Source: Dendrobium chrysotoxum (Eukaryota > Streptophyta > Magnoliopsida > Asparagales > Orchidaceae). Taken from it: a DNA stretch of 64,000 bases. Every line of letters starts with the position of its first letter. The stretch's first letter is position 1. Both the position numbers and the translations under genes were made by a program. A model generated the notes under the pieces. That model made no database searches and was not told the origin of the DNA. It worked only from the letters and a program-made list of their open reading frames with translations. Where the stretch lies: contig CM034311.1 in assembly GCA_019925795.1 (NCBI GenBank), forward strand, positions 17,490,926-17,554,925, in the 5' to 3' direction. Of the stretch, positions 44,790 to 56,389 are shown one piece after another.

Positions 44790-46150
44790 ACCCTATAAAA
44801 CTAGTCCCGAGGCTAACCAAGAGGGGGGGTGAATTGGATATTTAAAAAACTTTTTAAATAAAAAGAAAAATCTTTTTCTATCTTACAGCAGAAATGAATT
44901 AAATCAATAATAAAAAGATAAATCAGATATTTCACTTAAGCAGTTAATCGCAATAAAAATAAGGTATGAAAAATAATCATAAAGAACACACCAAATTTAT
45001 AGTGGTTCGGTCTAACCTGACCTACATCCATTCCCCAGAATCTCTCATTCTAAGTATTACACCAAACCTTTAGTGACTCTCCTTTAGCCCCCATAGCTAG
45101 GCGGAGAAGCCCTTATAAAATCTCTTTCATCTCCCCCAGTGCGATAGAGAACCTGAAATCCTTTTCACCCTCCTGGTGAAGCAGAGATCCTGGAATTCTT
45201 TTTCACCCTTCTTGTGAAGGCAGAGAACCTGGTTCTTTGACATCAAAGAGATCTTCTTCTTTTCAAAACTTCCCTCAAGACAAACCTTAAATCTGATGGT
45301 ACTAAGGTGCAAGCTTGTCGGAGTAACCGTGTGAAATCCCCTCCAGACTCCCTTGAAATCTCCTCCAAGGATCTTCTCCCTCTCTCAAACTTCACCCTTT
45401 CCTCTCTCCCTTTCAAGGCTCTCTCTTCAAGTTTTCTCCAGAAAAATGAAACCTCAATGGCTGCCAAAGACACTTACCAAGTACCTTGAGAAAGCTTAAA
45501 TAAAGGGCTCCAAAAATCCTTGAATCTCAATTCTAGAGGCAAAGAACGTCCAGGACGATCGCAGGATCGTCCAGTACGATGGTGCTTAAATAGAGGGCTT
45601 CAGAAAAATCCTAAAAACTCAATTCAGCCGCCAAGAATCATCCTGTATGATCTCATAATCGTCTAGGACGATGTGTAGAATTTGACCTGATAGTCCTTGA
45701 AAATCCATGGATAGTCCAGAACGATCAGTTCAAATTTGAACAGATCATCCAGGATAATATTGGGGATCATCCTGGATGATTAGAAGAAAAATTATGGTAT
45801 TTCATCTAGGATGATCAAGTATCGTCCAATGAACCTCTTGGGTCATCCAGTATGATCTTCACGGATCGTCCTGGATGATCGAATTGAATAAATTAATCAT
45901 AATTAGTCCCCTAATCATTGGATCTATTTTGGCACGATTATCATTGATCGTCTAGTACGATGGATATCATCCTGGATGATTAGAATAAAATTTGAATCTT
46001 ACAACCTTGCCTAACTTATCATTGGCGACTATTTTTCATGATCATAAAAGATCATCCTAGACGATAGAAATCATCTAGTACGATTAGTTCAATAAGCTGA
46101 TCATCCCGGACGATCGAAATAGTCCAGTACGATTAGTTCAAAAAATTGAA
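44790..46150. repeat. Retroelement-derived repeat with palindromic ATCGTCC array
   Basis: It opens with AGTCCCGAGGCTAACCAAGAGGGGG and GGTGAATTGG, a phrase common in plant dispersed repeats. It then has two or three CTGGTGAAGCAGAGAACCTGG units (45140-45240) and, from about 45545 to 46140, roughly 20 copies of ATCGTCCAGGACGATC and variants (ATCATCCTGGATGATT, GATCGTCCAGTACGATG). Each motif is self-complementary. No coding sequence is recognised. Confidence 0.6.
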
Positions 46151-46180
46151 CTTCTGGTTTTAACTATATTTCACTCCCTT

Positions 46181-46202
46181 GAGTGTGTGTGTGTGTGTGT
46201 GT
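46181..46202. repeat. (GT)n microsatellite
   Basis: About ten GT dinucleotides. Confidence 0.85.
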
Positions 46203-46574
46203 GCATGATTACCAAGCTAGCAAACACCTTTACATGACTCAACTCAAGAAATCAAAAATCACATTAATGAATATTACAGACGGTTATAGTATAACCTATT
46301 ATACTCAATCTTAAGCTCTGATTCTTAATTTGATGGTGCATGATGTTCCTGAAATATTAGTATACACAAAAATAAGTATAGAATGAAAATACTAGGAGAC
46401 ATAAAGATACGAGCCATAATATTTGTTATCATCAAAAAGCATAAACTCGTGAGCTCAAGTCATAACAAATGACAATAATTAAAATTAAAATTAATAAGTA
46501 ACTTGTACTTAACACAAAATATATTCAAAACATAATAAACTTAATTTTTAAATGAACTTTCTTAAATCATGAAT

Positions 46575-46735
46575 TATATTGCCAAATAGTTTCACAGGAT
46601 TTAATAGGATTTATCAACTATCTTGCCAAACAATTTTTAAGATTTAACAACTTCATGATTTACTAAATCTGGATTTACATAATTTTCTAAATCCTATAAA
46701 GTTAAATCCTACTTGTTGTCAAGCAGACCCTTAAA
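46575..46735 (-). mobile_element. Truncated Tourist-like MITE fragment
   Basis: On the minus strand it begins GGGTCTGCTTGACAACAAGTAG and continues GGATTTAACTTTATAGGATTTAG, matching the left end of the 41987-42385 element. The other end is degraded. Confidence 0.55.
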
Positions 46736-46739
46736 ATGT

Positions 46740-47470
46740 GTTTGTCGAAACCCTTTTTTTTTTTTTGCAAGTGATTGAAGGATAAGTTTTTGAGTATAAA
46801 ATTTTAGTCATTTAATTTGTAATTTCCCAATAATTATTTCAAAACAATTTAAGCACATATTATAACAAATTTTATTTATTTATATCACTAGACTTGATTA
46901 TATAAGTCAGACAAAAATTATAATTTAAAAAATATGTTGGATATTTATTTTATTGAGAAAATATGCTTTAAATTTTATTTAGTATTAAATTATCCTTAAT
47001 TTTTATCATGACCTATTTATTTAAATTCTACCTCAAAAAATATAGGTTCTTAAGAAGTTTGAACCACACTCCAACAAAATTTAAATATTATTTAATTAAG
47101 GGTGGAATCAAACTCAAGCAAGGTACGATCTATGTCCAACATTTTGAACAGGATTTGATCAGAGGTTGGGACTTTTTTCGAACAAGATTCAAACAAAGTT
47201 AGAATATGGTCCAAACAATCTTCAAGCACGTCAAGCATAGTTTACCTACTACATATATTATAGAGTATGTTTTAGGAACCTTAATGCAACATACTATAAG
47301 ATTTATATAGAAGATTGAGTGCAATTACAATATTTATAAATTAAAAGATACAACAAAATAGTATAGTTCAAAATATTTAACACAACATCAATATGTCCTA
47401 CCTAGCCTAATGCAATATGATGGCAAACAACAGATACAATATTGCATTAATCTAGCTTGAAGTGCATTTT
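46740..47470. other. AT-rich spacer, no gene seen
   Basis: No recognisable coding, RNA or bounded mobile feature; a short T-run lies at about 46754. Confidence 0.4.
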
Positions 47471-47478
47471 ATACAATG

Positions 47479-48162
47479 TTTATCGCTAGGGGTGTCAAAA
47501 ATTGACATGACCCAAAACCCAACTCGGACCCAACCCAAAAAATTTGGGTTTGGCTCAACCCGTTTGTGAAATGGATCGGATACGGGTTCGAATTTCCAAC
47601 CCATTTGAAAAATGGGTCGGGTTTGAGTTAACTCGAAAACCTATAGGTCGACCTGGATTGACCCAAAAATCACGTCGCTCAGCCGCTTAAGGTCACGTCA
47701 ATCTGTTTCTCAAGGTCGCATTGCTCAGCCGCTCAGGCCTCAAGGTTGCATCACGCGACCTACCATCCGTCACCACTGTCGGCCAGCAGTACGGATGTCA
47801 GCCGCACCCACGATAAGTCATCACAAATACAAGTCACGCGACATAGCGTCCATCCAGTTGCTCGCCAGTGCCTGCGGAAGCAAAACTCGCTGGCACTGCT
47901 AACTTGCTAGTCGACCTAGCCTTACTCCCCCAGTCAGCCTCATCCCTCACCCGGTGCATTTGTGACTTCACGGTTCGCCCAAGCCCTATGCAATCACGGG
48001 TCGGGTCAAGTCGGGTCAACCTGGTAACCCGCATGGGTCAGGTCCGGGTTATAAATTCTAACTTATTTAGCTAAACGGGTCAGGTTTAGGTTAACCCATT
48101 TACGCCCGGGTCAACTCGGGTTGGACGCGAACCTGACCCGAATTAACACCCTTATTTATCGC
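47479..48162. mobile_element. hAT-like non-autonomous element 2 (8-bp duplication TTTATCGC)
   Basis: The element is 47487-48154, starting TAGGGGTGTCAA and ending TTAACACCCTTA. It is flanked by TTTATCGC at 47479-47486 and 48155-48162. It shares with element 1 the terminal sequence and the subterminal GACCCAACCCG/GGGTCGGGT motifs, and is more diverged from the inferred consensus ends. It is non-coding. Confidence 0.92.
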
Positions 48163-48853
48163 GGACACGTTATTGCATCGGTGCAATCATTCAAATATTA
48201 TCCTTTTTCATAAACTTGACTATACTGATGCGTTCAAATATCTAAATAGCTAAAAAAAATGCTTATATTGCCTAATTTGCCATACGAAAGAAATTCACAA
48301 ATTTTTTTTGAATAAGAGAGGAGGATAAAATTTTAACATGCACATTATGTGAGTAGTTAGCGTATATTTATTTATTTATTCTAATTAGTTAAATAAATAA
48401 TATCAATTAAAAAGATAAATTCATCTAGCCATCCCATATAGCATTGCCGCACTGAATTAATTGACAAACAAAGAGCACAGAGCCCCATCGTTGCCTACCC
48501 TAGCGCCACTATGTGTCCGGGGAAAAATTTTTATATTTTACAAATATGCACCTAGACCCTTGGGACCCACTTCAAAGCATATTCAAACATTCACATACAT
48601 ATGAAATATTTCTAGATACTTACAAAAAGATTTAAATGCAAAAATTTACCTTTGTTAGATCTGGTCAGAAAAGCCTCAACTATATCCTGATTCAATGGGT
48701 TACAATTCTCAGCTCCTTAACAAAATATAATCCTCAACATTTTAGAATTCAAATCAATGGAACAAATCAGGATATAATTGTTTCATCTCATATTCCTTCT
48801 CCGAAGTGCTTCTCACTCCTGTGTTTCCATTGCACATTAATCATTAGAATTTG

Positions 48854-48888
<35 letters not shown>
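48854..48888. repeat. (AT)n microsatellite
   Basis: About 17 TA dinucleotides. Confidence 0.9.
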
Positions 48889-48889
<1 letters not shown>

Positions 48890-48899
48890 TTTTATTTTT

Positions 48900-49420
48900 A
48901 GGTGCAGTGTAAAAATTTGATGCATGTTGGTAAAAATGGGTTTTTCTATGACTATTAGGTGTCCGTTTTGCAAATTGATTTCATCAAATTTTTCTAAACA
49001 TGATGGGTTATTTCATGAATAATATTTTTATAATTTTTAGAGCTATAGATTTAAAGATATAAAAGAATTTATATAATTTTTATGCTAAAAATTGAACAAA
49101 TTACATAATTATATTTATATCCATTATATTATTTTATTTCTAAATATCTAAATCCATTGTAGAATATATTAAATGGCCATTTTCCGTCCCAAATTCATCT
49201 AAAATAGAAGAAAGTATATAAATAAGAGAAAAAAAAGAGGAGAGAGAAAAGAGAACTTAGGATTCAGATGTCTTAGAGTCAATTTTGTCAGTAGGTCCTA
49301 TTGTAAAATTTACTTGTCTTTTTGTAAGCAACCATTACCCTAATTCTAATTTGAATGAGTCTGTGTATTTTATATTTCTTGAATTTTGATTTTGTTCAAA
49401 ACTTGTAAAAATTACTATAT
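48900..49420 (+). mobile_element. LTR fragment of the chromovirus family
   Basis: ATTAGGTGTCCGTTTTGCAAATTGATTTC, the AATATTTTTATAATTTTT segment, the GAGGAGAGAGAAAAGAG segment and the AGTAGGTCCTATTGTAAAATTTAC segment follow in the same order as at 300-700 and 58430-58770. It is a third, truncated copy of that LTR without neighbouring pol. Confidence 0.6.
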
Positions 49421-50080
49421 CTTAATTTTTAACAAATTCTTACTGCATAACATTTGGTATGTGATGTATATTATTAATATGAGTATTTTGACTGGAATAT
49501 ATCAAATTTTTACTTGTTAAATTGGAAGCAATAATTTTTTGAAGTAATGCATATAAGATAATTTGGTAGATTTTCTTATATTTTTTGAATTACTGCATTT
49601 CATATATGATATTTACTTATATTGCACAAAAAAATATAGCATTTACATGTAAGTAAGAAAGGTTAGCTGTTAACACTATAATTAATACAGATTGGCTCTT
49701 AAAATATAATAGCTACACATGAGGGTAGGTCGACGAATTTTTCTTTAAATAAAAAGTTGGTGGTGTAATCCTAGTTGTGGCATGTAATCGATTAACTGAA
49801 TTACACTTATAGTAAAGGATGATATTTCTTAAATGATTATTGAAAGTCACATGTGAAAAATAATGATTAATAGAAATAAATAAAAGAAAAAGATAAGATT
49901 AATATATTGATAAATATGAAAGATAACAGATGGAATGATTAAAATATCACACTAAAACTGAATGTCTTACCTTGCTTTTTATAATTATATTAATGATTAC
50001 ATTTACATGATAGTTCATTAATTGATTGATAGGCAGAACTAAATTAATATTAATATTAATACAACATAGTATGGAATACT
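49421..50080. other. AT-rich spacer
   Basis: No gene or bounded element recognised. Confidence 0.4.
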
Positions 50081-50089
50081 AACATGATT

Positions 50090-50870
50090 CTGTTGACCTC
50101 TTTTTTGTATGAGGTTAGTGGGACCAATCCAGACCTTAGGATCTTTCCAATCCTTAGGATTAATCTTGACCCTAGGATCAATCTTATTCTAGATCAATTC
50201 AGATTCAAATCAATCCTGATCTCAAATCAATCTAATTTTCAAACTATTCTAGATCCTAGGACTTTCCCATACCCTAGGCTTCTTTTAGATTCCAAAACCT
50301 TTTGGCCTTCCTAGGTCTTAGGAATTCTAGAAGACCCCAGACTTTAGGGTTTCTTAGATTCTAGAACCTTTCCAGAATCTAGACCTTAGGATTTTTTTAA
50401 GTTCTTAGGATCAATCTTGAACCTAGGATCATTCTGATCTTTAGATGAATCCAGACTTTGATTCAATCTAGATTCAGATCAATTTCAATCTTAAGCCAAT
50501 CCAGATCTACTCTATCTCTAGATCTACTCTAGACCCTAAGATTCCTCTAGATCAATCTAGGTCTTAGGATTCTCCTAGACCTTAGATCTATCCAGACCTC
50601 AAATCTACATAAATTTCAAACATATTCAAACATCAAATCAATCCTTACCTCAAGCCAATCCAGGTGCTCAATTCAAATTTCAATCTATTCAAATTTCAAA
50701 TTCATCCAAACTTAAATCAATCTAAACCTCAATCAAGACCTTAATTCAAAATTTCAAGTCAAACCTCAACCAAATATGCATCCTTCAATCAATCAAGCTT
50801 CCTATCAATCATCAATCAAGCTTTAAATCAAATTTAATCGAGCATCATTAAGTCAATTTGGATCAATCCT
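50090..50870 (+). repeat. Degenerate CTTAGGATC / TCAATCCAGAC array
   Basis: Short units of about 20-25 bp such as GACCTTAGGATC, ATCCTAGACC and AATCAATCCAGATCTC repeat across 780 bp, drifting into CTCAAATCAATC-type units. Much of the open frame in it is a by-product of the repeat. Confidence 0.6.
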
Positions 50871-51149
50871 ATTGAATCTCAATCTTGATAGCTTCGATCT
50901 ATTTAGTTCAATGTGCCCCAAATTTGACTCATGTGCAAATTAACTTTATTAGCTTTAATTGGCTAGATTTAATTCCTTTCAAGATAAATTAACTTCAATG
51001 ATTGAGAATTTATTACACAAATTTAAATCGAAATGTTATATGATTAATTTGATTTTGTGTATCTCTACCCTTTTCCAATTTAGCTATATAAATCTCTTTT
51101 ATTCCAGCTCTTAATATTAACCATTCGATCAAGTTTTAAAAGCATGATG

Positions 51150-51481
51150 ATCATTTGATCCTACTACTAGGGTTAGGGCGCTGGATTGCTGGGTTTGGAC
51201 GGGTCGATTCCTCTCTCACAAGCAGCCGCTCATTTTTCCCTTGGAGAGACCTGATATTCTATGTCTTGAAGCTGTTAGGGACGGCGAGGATAGGGAGCCA
51301 TCCTTTCCCATTCAAAAGCGTAGTGAGGGTCAGCTGCTTCCCCCGATCCATTAGCCATCTTCTCTCATAGGATGGTCAAGGGAGAAAGATAGGAAGTCGA
51401 GCTGCTAGAGAAGCTCCCGCCCTTTTCAGCTGTTCCCACGTCGCGCTCTCCTCCTATTTCTCTTACTCTCTCATACAGAGA
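51150..51481 (+). other. GC-richer leader upstream of the HY5-like sequence
   Basis: It is clearly more GC-rich than its neighbours, with CCCACGTCGCG and a pyrimidine-rich stretch before the ATG. It may be the 5' UTR copied with the HY5-like transcript; no protein is recognised. Confidence 0.35.
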
Positions 51482-51793
51482 ATGCAAGTTGCTGCAACCA
51501 GCTCGCTGCCGTCGAGCTCAGAGAGATCATCGAGCTCAGCTCAGCAGATGCAAGTCAGAGATGAGGAGAGTGATGAGGAGATGAGAAGGGTGTCAGAGTT
51601 TGGATACGAGCAGGCCTTTCCCTCAATTTATGATCATACAACCAATGGTGGCACTGCTATGTTCTCTCTATCCTCTGTTGTTTTGCCAACACGACGAAAG
51701 AGGGGGAAGAGCTCCGCTGATAAGGAGAAACGCCTCAAGAGCTTTGGGTACCAAAGCATGATTGGTTTGATGCAGTTTTTGCCATCAAAATAA
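51482..51793 (+). pseudogene. HY5: HY5-like bZIP gene fragment, bZIP missing
   Basis: The 103-residue frame starts MQ..ATSSLPSSSERSSSS, as HY5 does, and continues to ESDEEMRRVSEFG, the COP1-interaction region of HY5, where the family has VPEFG. It then has an unrelated stretch of about 30 residues, RRKRGKSSADKEKRLKS resembling the R-KRGR.PADKENKRLK lead into the bZIP, and stops. HY5 is a light-signalling transcription factor of roughly 160-170 aa, so the basic region and leucine zipper are absent and it cannot bind DNA as HY5 does. The parts before and after the first HY5 intron are in one frame, which suggests a processed copy. The VP to VS change would weaken COP1 binding if expressed. Confidence 0.75.
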
Positions 51794-53240
51794 GGAAAAC
51801 CTGCTATAGTTTTGTCACAAAAAAAGGAGTGGATATATGTCGATTTCAGCCAGCAATGCTACAGCAGCATATGGCTACTCCATCCGTTCCTCTCTTGGGG
51901 AGCTTCCGCCTCTTATGCAGCAATAGCAGCAGTTACCAATAATGTTTTGGTTCGGAAGCTTGTACTGCTTAACACAAGGTAAACTATTAAACAACAAAAT
52001 TGAAATAGTTACTCTCAAATGTTGTTATAGATCTCCATTTAATTCTTCTTTTAGCATAATCTCACATCACTATGGTGGCATACTATTGTATAGAACCTGA
52101 TATATGTCAAACAAGTAAAGCATGTCTAAATAAATCCCATTTATCATATGGAAACAATAACTGTTGAGTGTAATTTCTCCATTCTAAATTTTTGATTGTT
52201 TAAACATATCTGTAATAATTTAGTTTTGGAACTCGTCTTGAGCATTATGAGAGACATGAACAAAATTACTTTCTCCGGAAATTGATATGGTTTGCTCCAT
52301 CTAGGATTTCCTTTAAATAACATGGTTGCATTTCTATAAGTTGATTGCATATTTCAATACAAAGTTTGATTTCGTTTGATTTAAACACCTTAAGATGATA
52401 TATTGTGGAATTTTCTTTTAGAGCAAAACTTCAGGTTACCATTAATTGAGAATTGAAGTTTTTTGCTTCACTCTATTTTTGGAGATATGTGATATATCAA
52501 TTGAAATCTGATTAGTATAGTCATGCTTTTATTCTGATTATAGTTCTTCGTTGTGATAACATAAGAGCCTACTTTTGGGTTCAAGTTATTTGCTTGTGAA
52601 ATTTGACAACATTGATGCTATTAAAATATATAAATAAATTGTATATATGCATTGCCATGTATAGGTATTGTATGAGTGAATCTGTGTGAGCATCATTGTG
52701 TTCTATTTGTTTATTTATTTGATCTTCTAAAAGTATTGTCTTCCATGATCATTATTCATTCTTAAATTAAATATACATATGTTAATTGGTGATTGATGGA
52801 ATCCGACAAAAGGTTGATTTGGAAATCTATGTTTGTTAGCAAGTTTGTACAAATCTCCAAATGAGGTGACTAATTTATTTTGATTTATGTCGCTAATCAT
52901 AGTGCCATATCCACTTGCTTTTCCAATCTTATTTTATGACATTCTTTAATGAACTAGATTGTTAATATTATTTACTTAAGTTTGTCATGACTCTTATGAC
53001 ATTTTCATCACATTACTTGATTCTGCCATAACCCATCTTTTACAAGCTTTTGAGTTTATTTATTTTCCTTTATTGAAGCATGTACATGGTCTATACAACA
53101 ACCAAGAAACTTACCCTCATTAATTGATTAAGCTCTTACATATTCTTGCATGTACTTATTCCATCAAATTTGTTTGCTCATATATTCTTTTCTTTTACAT
53201 ACATATAAATTTGAACATTTGAATGCATGATATCCTGACA
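51794..53240. other. Unclassified sequence downstream of the HY5-like fragment
   Basis: The first 170 bases stay GC-richer (GGGGAGCTTCCGCCTC) and may be part of the same copied unit. Beyond about 51960 the sequence is AT-rich without genes. Confidence 0.3.
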
Positions 53241-53499
53241 CCTCCTTCTCTCTTCGCCTTTTTGCGAGGTACTAATGGAGCTGATTGGGGAGCAGAGCCA
53301 AGGAGCTTCAATCACCCCTGTTTCTTCCAAATGGGGGTGCCACGATCGAAATCACCGTTGATCAGCTCCGGTGATCAAGTAAGTTTTCCTTAAAACTTAG
53401 AAGATCATAGGGCTCCTAGATTTCCTTGTTGAGCTATTCTCCTTAAGTTCTTGACTCCTACATTTATTTAATATGAGCCATTGATGTAGCTTGTTTACA

Positions 53500-54540
53500 T
53501 TCATATGTATGTCCAAAGGGTTAGTGACACTAATTCAAACCCATTAAACCTAGTGACATCATTAAGGACAATAATTAAGGATGAGTCTTAGAGAACTCAC
53601 GCAAACTCTAGGATTCACACATACATCATTTAGGGATCAAACATTAAACCTAGAAAACTTAGTGACACCGTACCTTAGGATCAGTGTACACTATCAAACT
53701 TGACCTCAATCAAGCTTAAATCAATTGATCAATCATTAAACTACTCAATTAATTAAATTAAAGTTAATATTTTAATTAAGCCTCAAAACTTCTTCAAATC
53801 CAATTGACTTGAAATTCAAACCCCTTGAGTTTAGTGACTTTCCCTGCTCCAGAGAAAATTTTCACTAAAGTTTGAATTCTTTAAACCCCTTAAGATTAAG
53901 CCTTAATCAAGCCCTCAAAACTTCAAAAAAAAATTTAATAAATTAAATCTAAAATACAAAGACACACATAATACCTCAAATTAATCAAAATTAAACCCTT
54001 AATACAGAAAAATTAAAATCACCTTGATTTGACATTAAATTTAAGCTTAATTAAATTTTAAATAAAACTGAACATTTAACTAATTTAATTGATTAAAAAT
54101 AATTAAAAATTTCAGAAAATTCCTAAACACTTGAGAATCTATCCTTGGGTCATTCCTGACCTTTGGAATTGATTACAAGGAGTTTGGAACTCAATTGGAT
54201 TCAAAACATCAACACCTCTCTAATTAAGATAATTAAATAATTCTAATAAATGATCAAAACTTTGAAAATCCATAACTAATTCAAATAAACTCTAAATCAA
54301 TCAAACTCAAAGACATTTAACTCATCTTAAAGTCTAATATTTTAATAAAATATTAATCTTACAGAAATTATTCTTAATCTAAAATTCAAAATTTAACCCC
54401 TTTGATTAAATATATTAAATAATTCAAATAACTTCAAAAATTAAATACTTGATTTAAAAAACCCAGAAAATGTTAATCGAACTTTAAAACAAACAATCAA
54501 TCAATCTTAATTGAGATTCATCAAACTTTAAAACTTAAAT
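53500..54540. repeat. AT-rich AATTAAAC/TTAATCAA low-complexity sequence
   Basis: Degenerate repetition of CTCAAAACTTC, AATTAAATT and TTAATCAAGC phrases resembles the end of the 50.09-50.87 kb array. It appears to be degraded LTR or satellite-like DNA; no gene. Confidence 0.4.
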
Positions 54541-55600
54541 AAAATTTAATTCATTTAATCATACCGGGTACCACTGGGTAACCCAGGCCTACGAGGCTAT
54601 TAAATTAGCCCCAATGAAGGTGAAATAAACTTCACGGCCTCGGTGAGCAACAAAGGTGGTATCCAATAAATAATCAAGAATCGATCTTAAAAATTTAATT
54701 TTAAATCATTAAGACTTAAACTTTAACTAAAATCTTCCCTTGAGCCTTTCAACAAATCAGAACATTAAACAACTTTAATCAATTACCTGATATAGGACAT
54801 ATCCCAGCCACACAGTCTGTTACACACACCTAGATTGACTTGTTAGGACACGAACTCTAGCTTTAGGTTAGGCCGGTGTTCCTTTCTATTTTTAAGACAG
54901 TTGATATGCATATAAAATGAAAGTGGCATCCTAGGTTAGATAACATAGACATAGGTTCACTACCCACAGACCTGTGCACTTCATATGTGTCAGCCTAGGA
55001 TTAGGTCCCCAGCCCCTTGGCCTACGAGGTCCTCTTGAATGAGGTAACCCATGGTTGCTAACAAGGATCCTCTGGTCGGCACTCGACTAAGTAGGCTAAG
55101 GATACCGACGATCCCGTGATGATGGAAAACCATGGGATCTTGACCGGGGATGTCATACCCACTTGGTAGGTTAGTCTCCACCCTCACTTCCTGGGCATTC
55201 TCCTGATCTGGTGATCGGGAATATAAGTCCCAACTTTCTAATAAAATTGATCATTCAAACTAAATACCTCTTTCAATCAAATTCAAGCCCAACGCTTAGG
55301 ATAGTTTGAGGTGTTTCTGAAGTAATTCAGAATCTCAAGACACCTCCTACTCTTCTTCCTTTGACTCCAGAAATAAGTGTTCATTTTTGAACCAATCCTT
55401 ATTGAATTTCCAGTCCCTAAACCTTCTTTGATATCAAGCTTTGAATTCCAAATAAAATTCACATCGCTATTTTAATCGAGAGTATTCGTAGGAAATTTCT
55501 GGTTTCCTACGATGTAATTAACTACGTGGGTTTGCGCTCATAGGAGATTTAGAAACCCAGATCTGATTTCAAAAATCAAGTTTTTAAAACCTTCAATTAA
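54540..55600 (-). repeat. LTR-derived repeat, inverted relative of 8.16-9.2 kb
   Basis: On the minus strand it carries GGTCAAGATCCCATGG, AGCCTACTTAGTCGAG, GAGGATCCTTGTTAGCAACC and TCCTATGAGCGCAAACCC. These parallel the plus-strand sequence at 8170-8560 in reversed block layout. The open frame at 54990-55187 lies within this repeat and has no known domain. No ends or duplications are visible. Confidence 0.45.
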
Positions 55601-56341
55601 TTATCTTTGGGAAATTTAAACATGACGATCATTATCGTCATATTCAAACTATTGATAGTGATTGATATTTTCTTTCCTCGGATAGATATGTCAATTATAA
55701 TCATAGTTCTGATTATGAAATTAATGATCCATATATTCAGATTAGCATAGTCAAATATTGAATTGAACATCATTTTGATCTTTCGAGATTATATGTTGTT
55801 TCTCCTTGAGTTTGACTACGATAATCAGAATAAATCAAGATTTGTAATCTGAACCTATTAGAGAACGATATGTTCACCTTTCGAGGTGATATATCATTCA
55901 TAATAAGTGTTCGATTATAAAATTTAAATTCTAGAAATTAAATATTTCCCAAAGAAAATTAAACCCTCTTTTCAAAAATATAATTTTCAAATCAAACAGA
56001 TTCATTAGGTGATTGTCCTCTTTACTAAATTTTCTTATAATTTGATAGATCACTTTTGACATTACTGATCATATTAATTTTACTCTTAGTTTTAGAGATT
56101 TTCTATTATACATATTAGTTAATGATTGATATTGGTTAAAACTAGAGCAAGTATATTGAATCTTTTGCTTTGCATTGAAGGTAATTATAGGTTTCAATCA
56201 CTTGTTGGACTTTTATGTTCATTATGTGGTTTAATATGATTTCTGATAAAGATAAGGAGTCTACAGCATAACCCTAGATAATGATGATCATTTTGATTTT
56301 ATTTAAGTTCTTTGATTTATATACATTATTTTATAGCTAGT

Positions 56342-56343
<2 letters not shown>

Positions 56344-56374
<31 letters not shown>
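56344..56374. repeat. (AT)n microsatellite
   Basis: About 15 TA dinucleotides, marking the approximate left limit of the truncated gypsy element. Confidence 0.85.
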
Positions 56375-56375
<1 letters not shown>

Positions 56376-56389
56376 AATATAATCATATG

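Noticed and set aside
54990..55187. Minus-strand open frame of 65 codons
   Set aside because: It lies within an LTR-derived repeat whose relative at 8.4 kb is not open.
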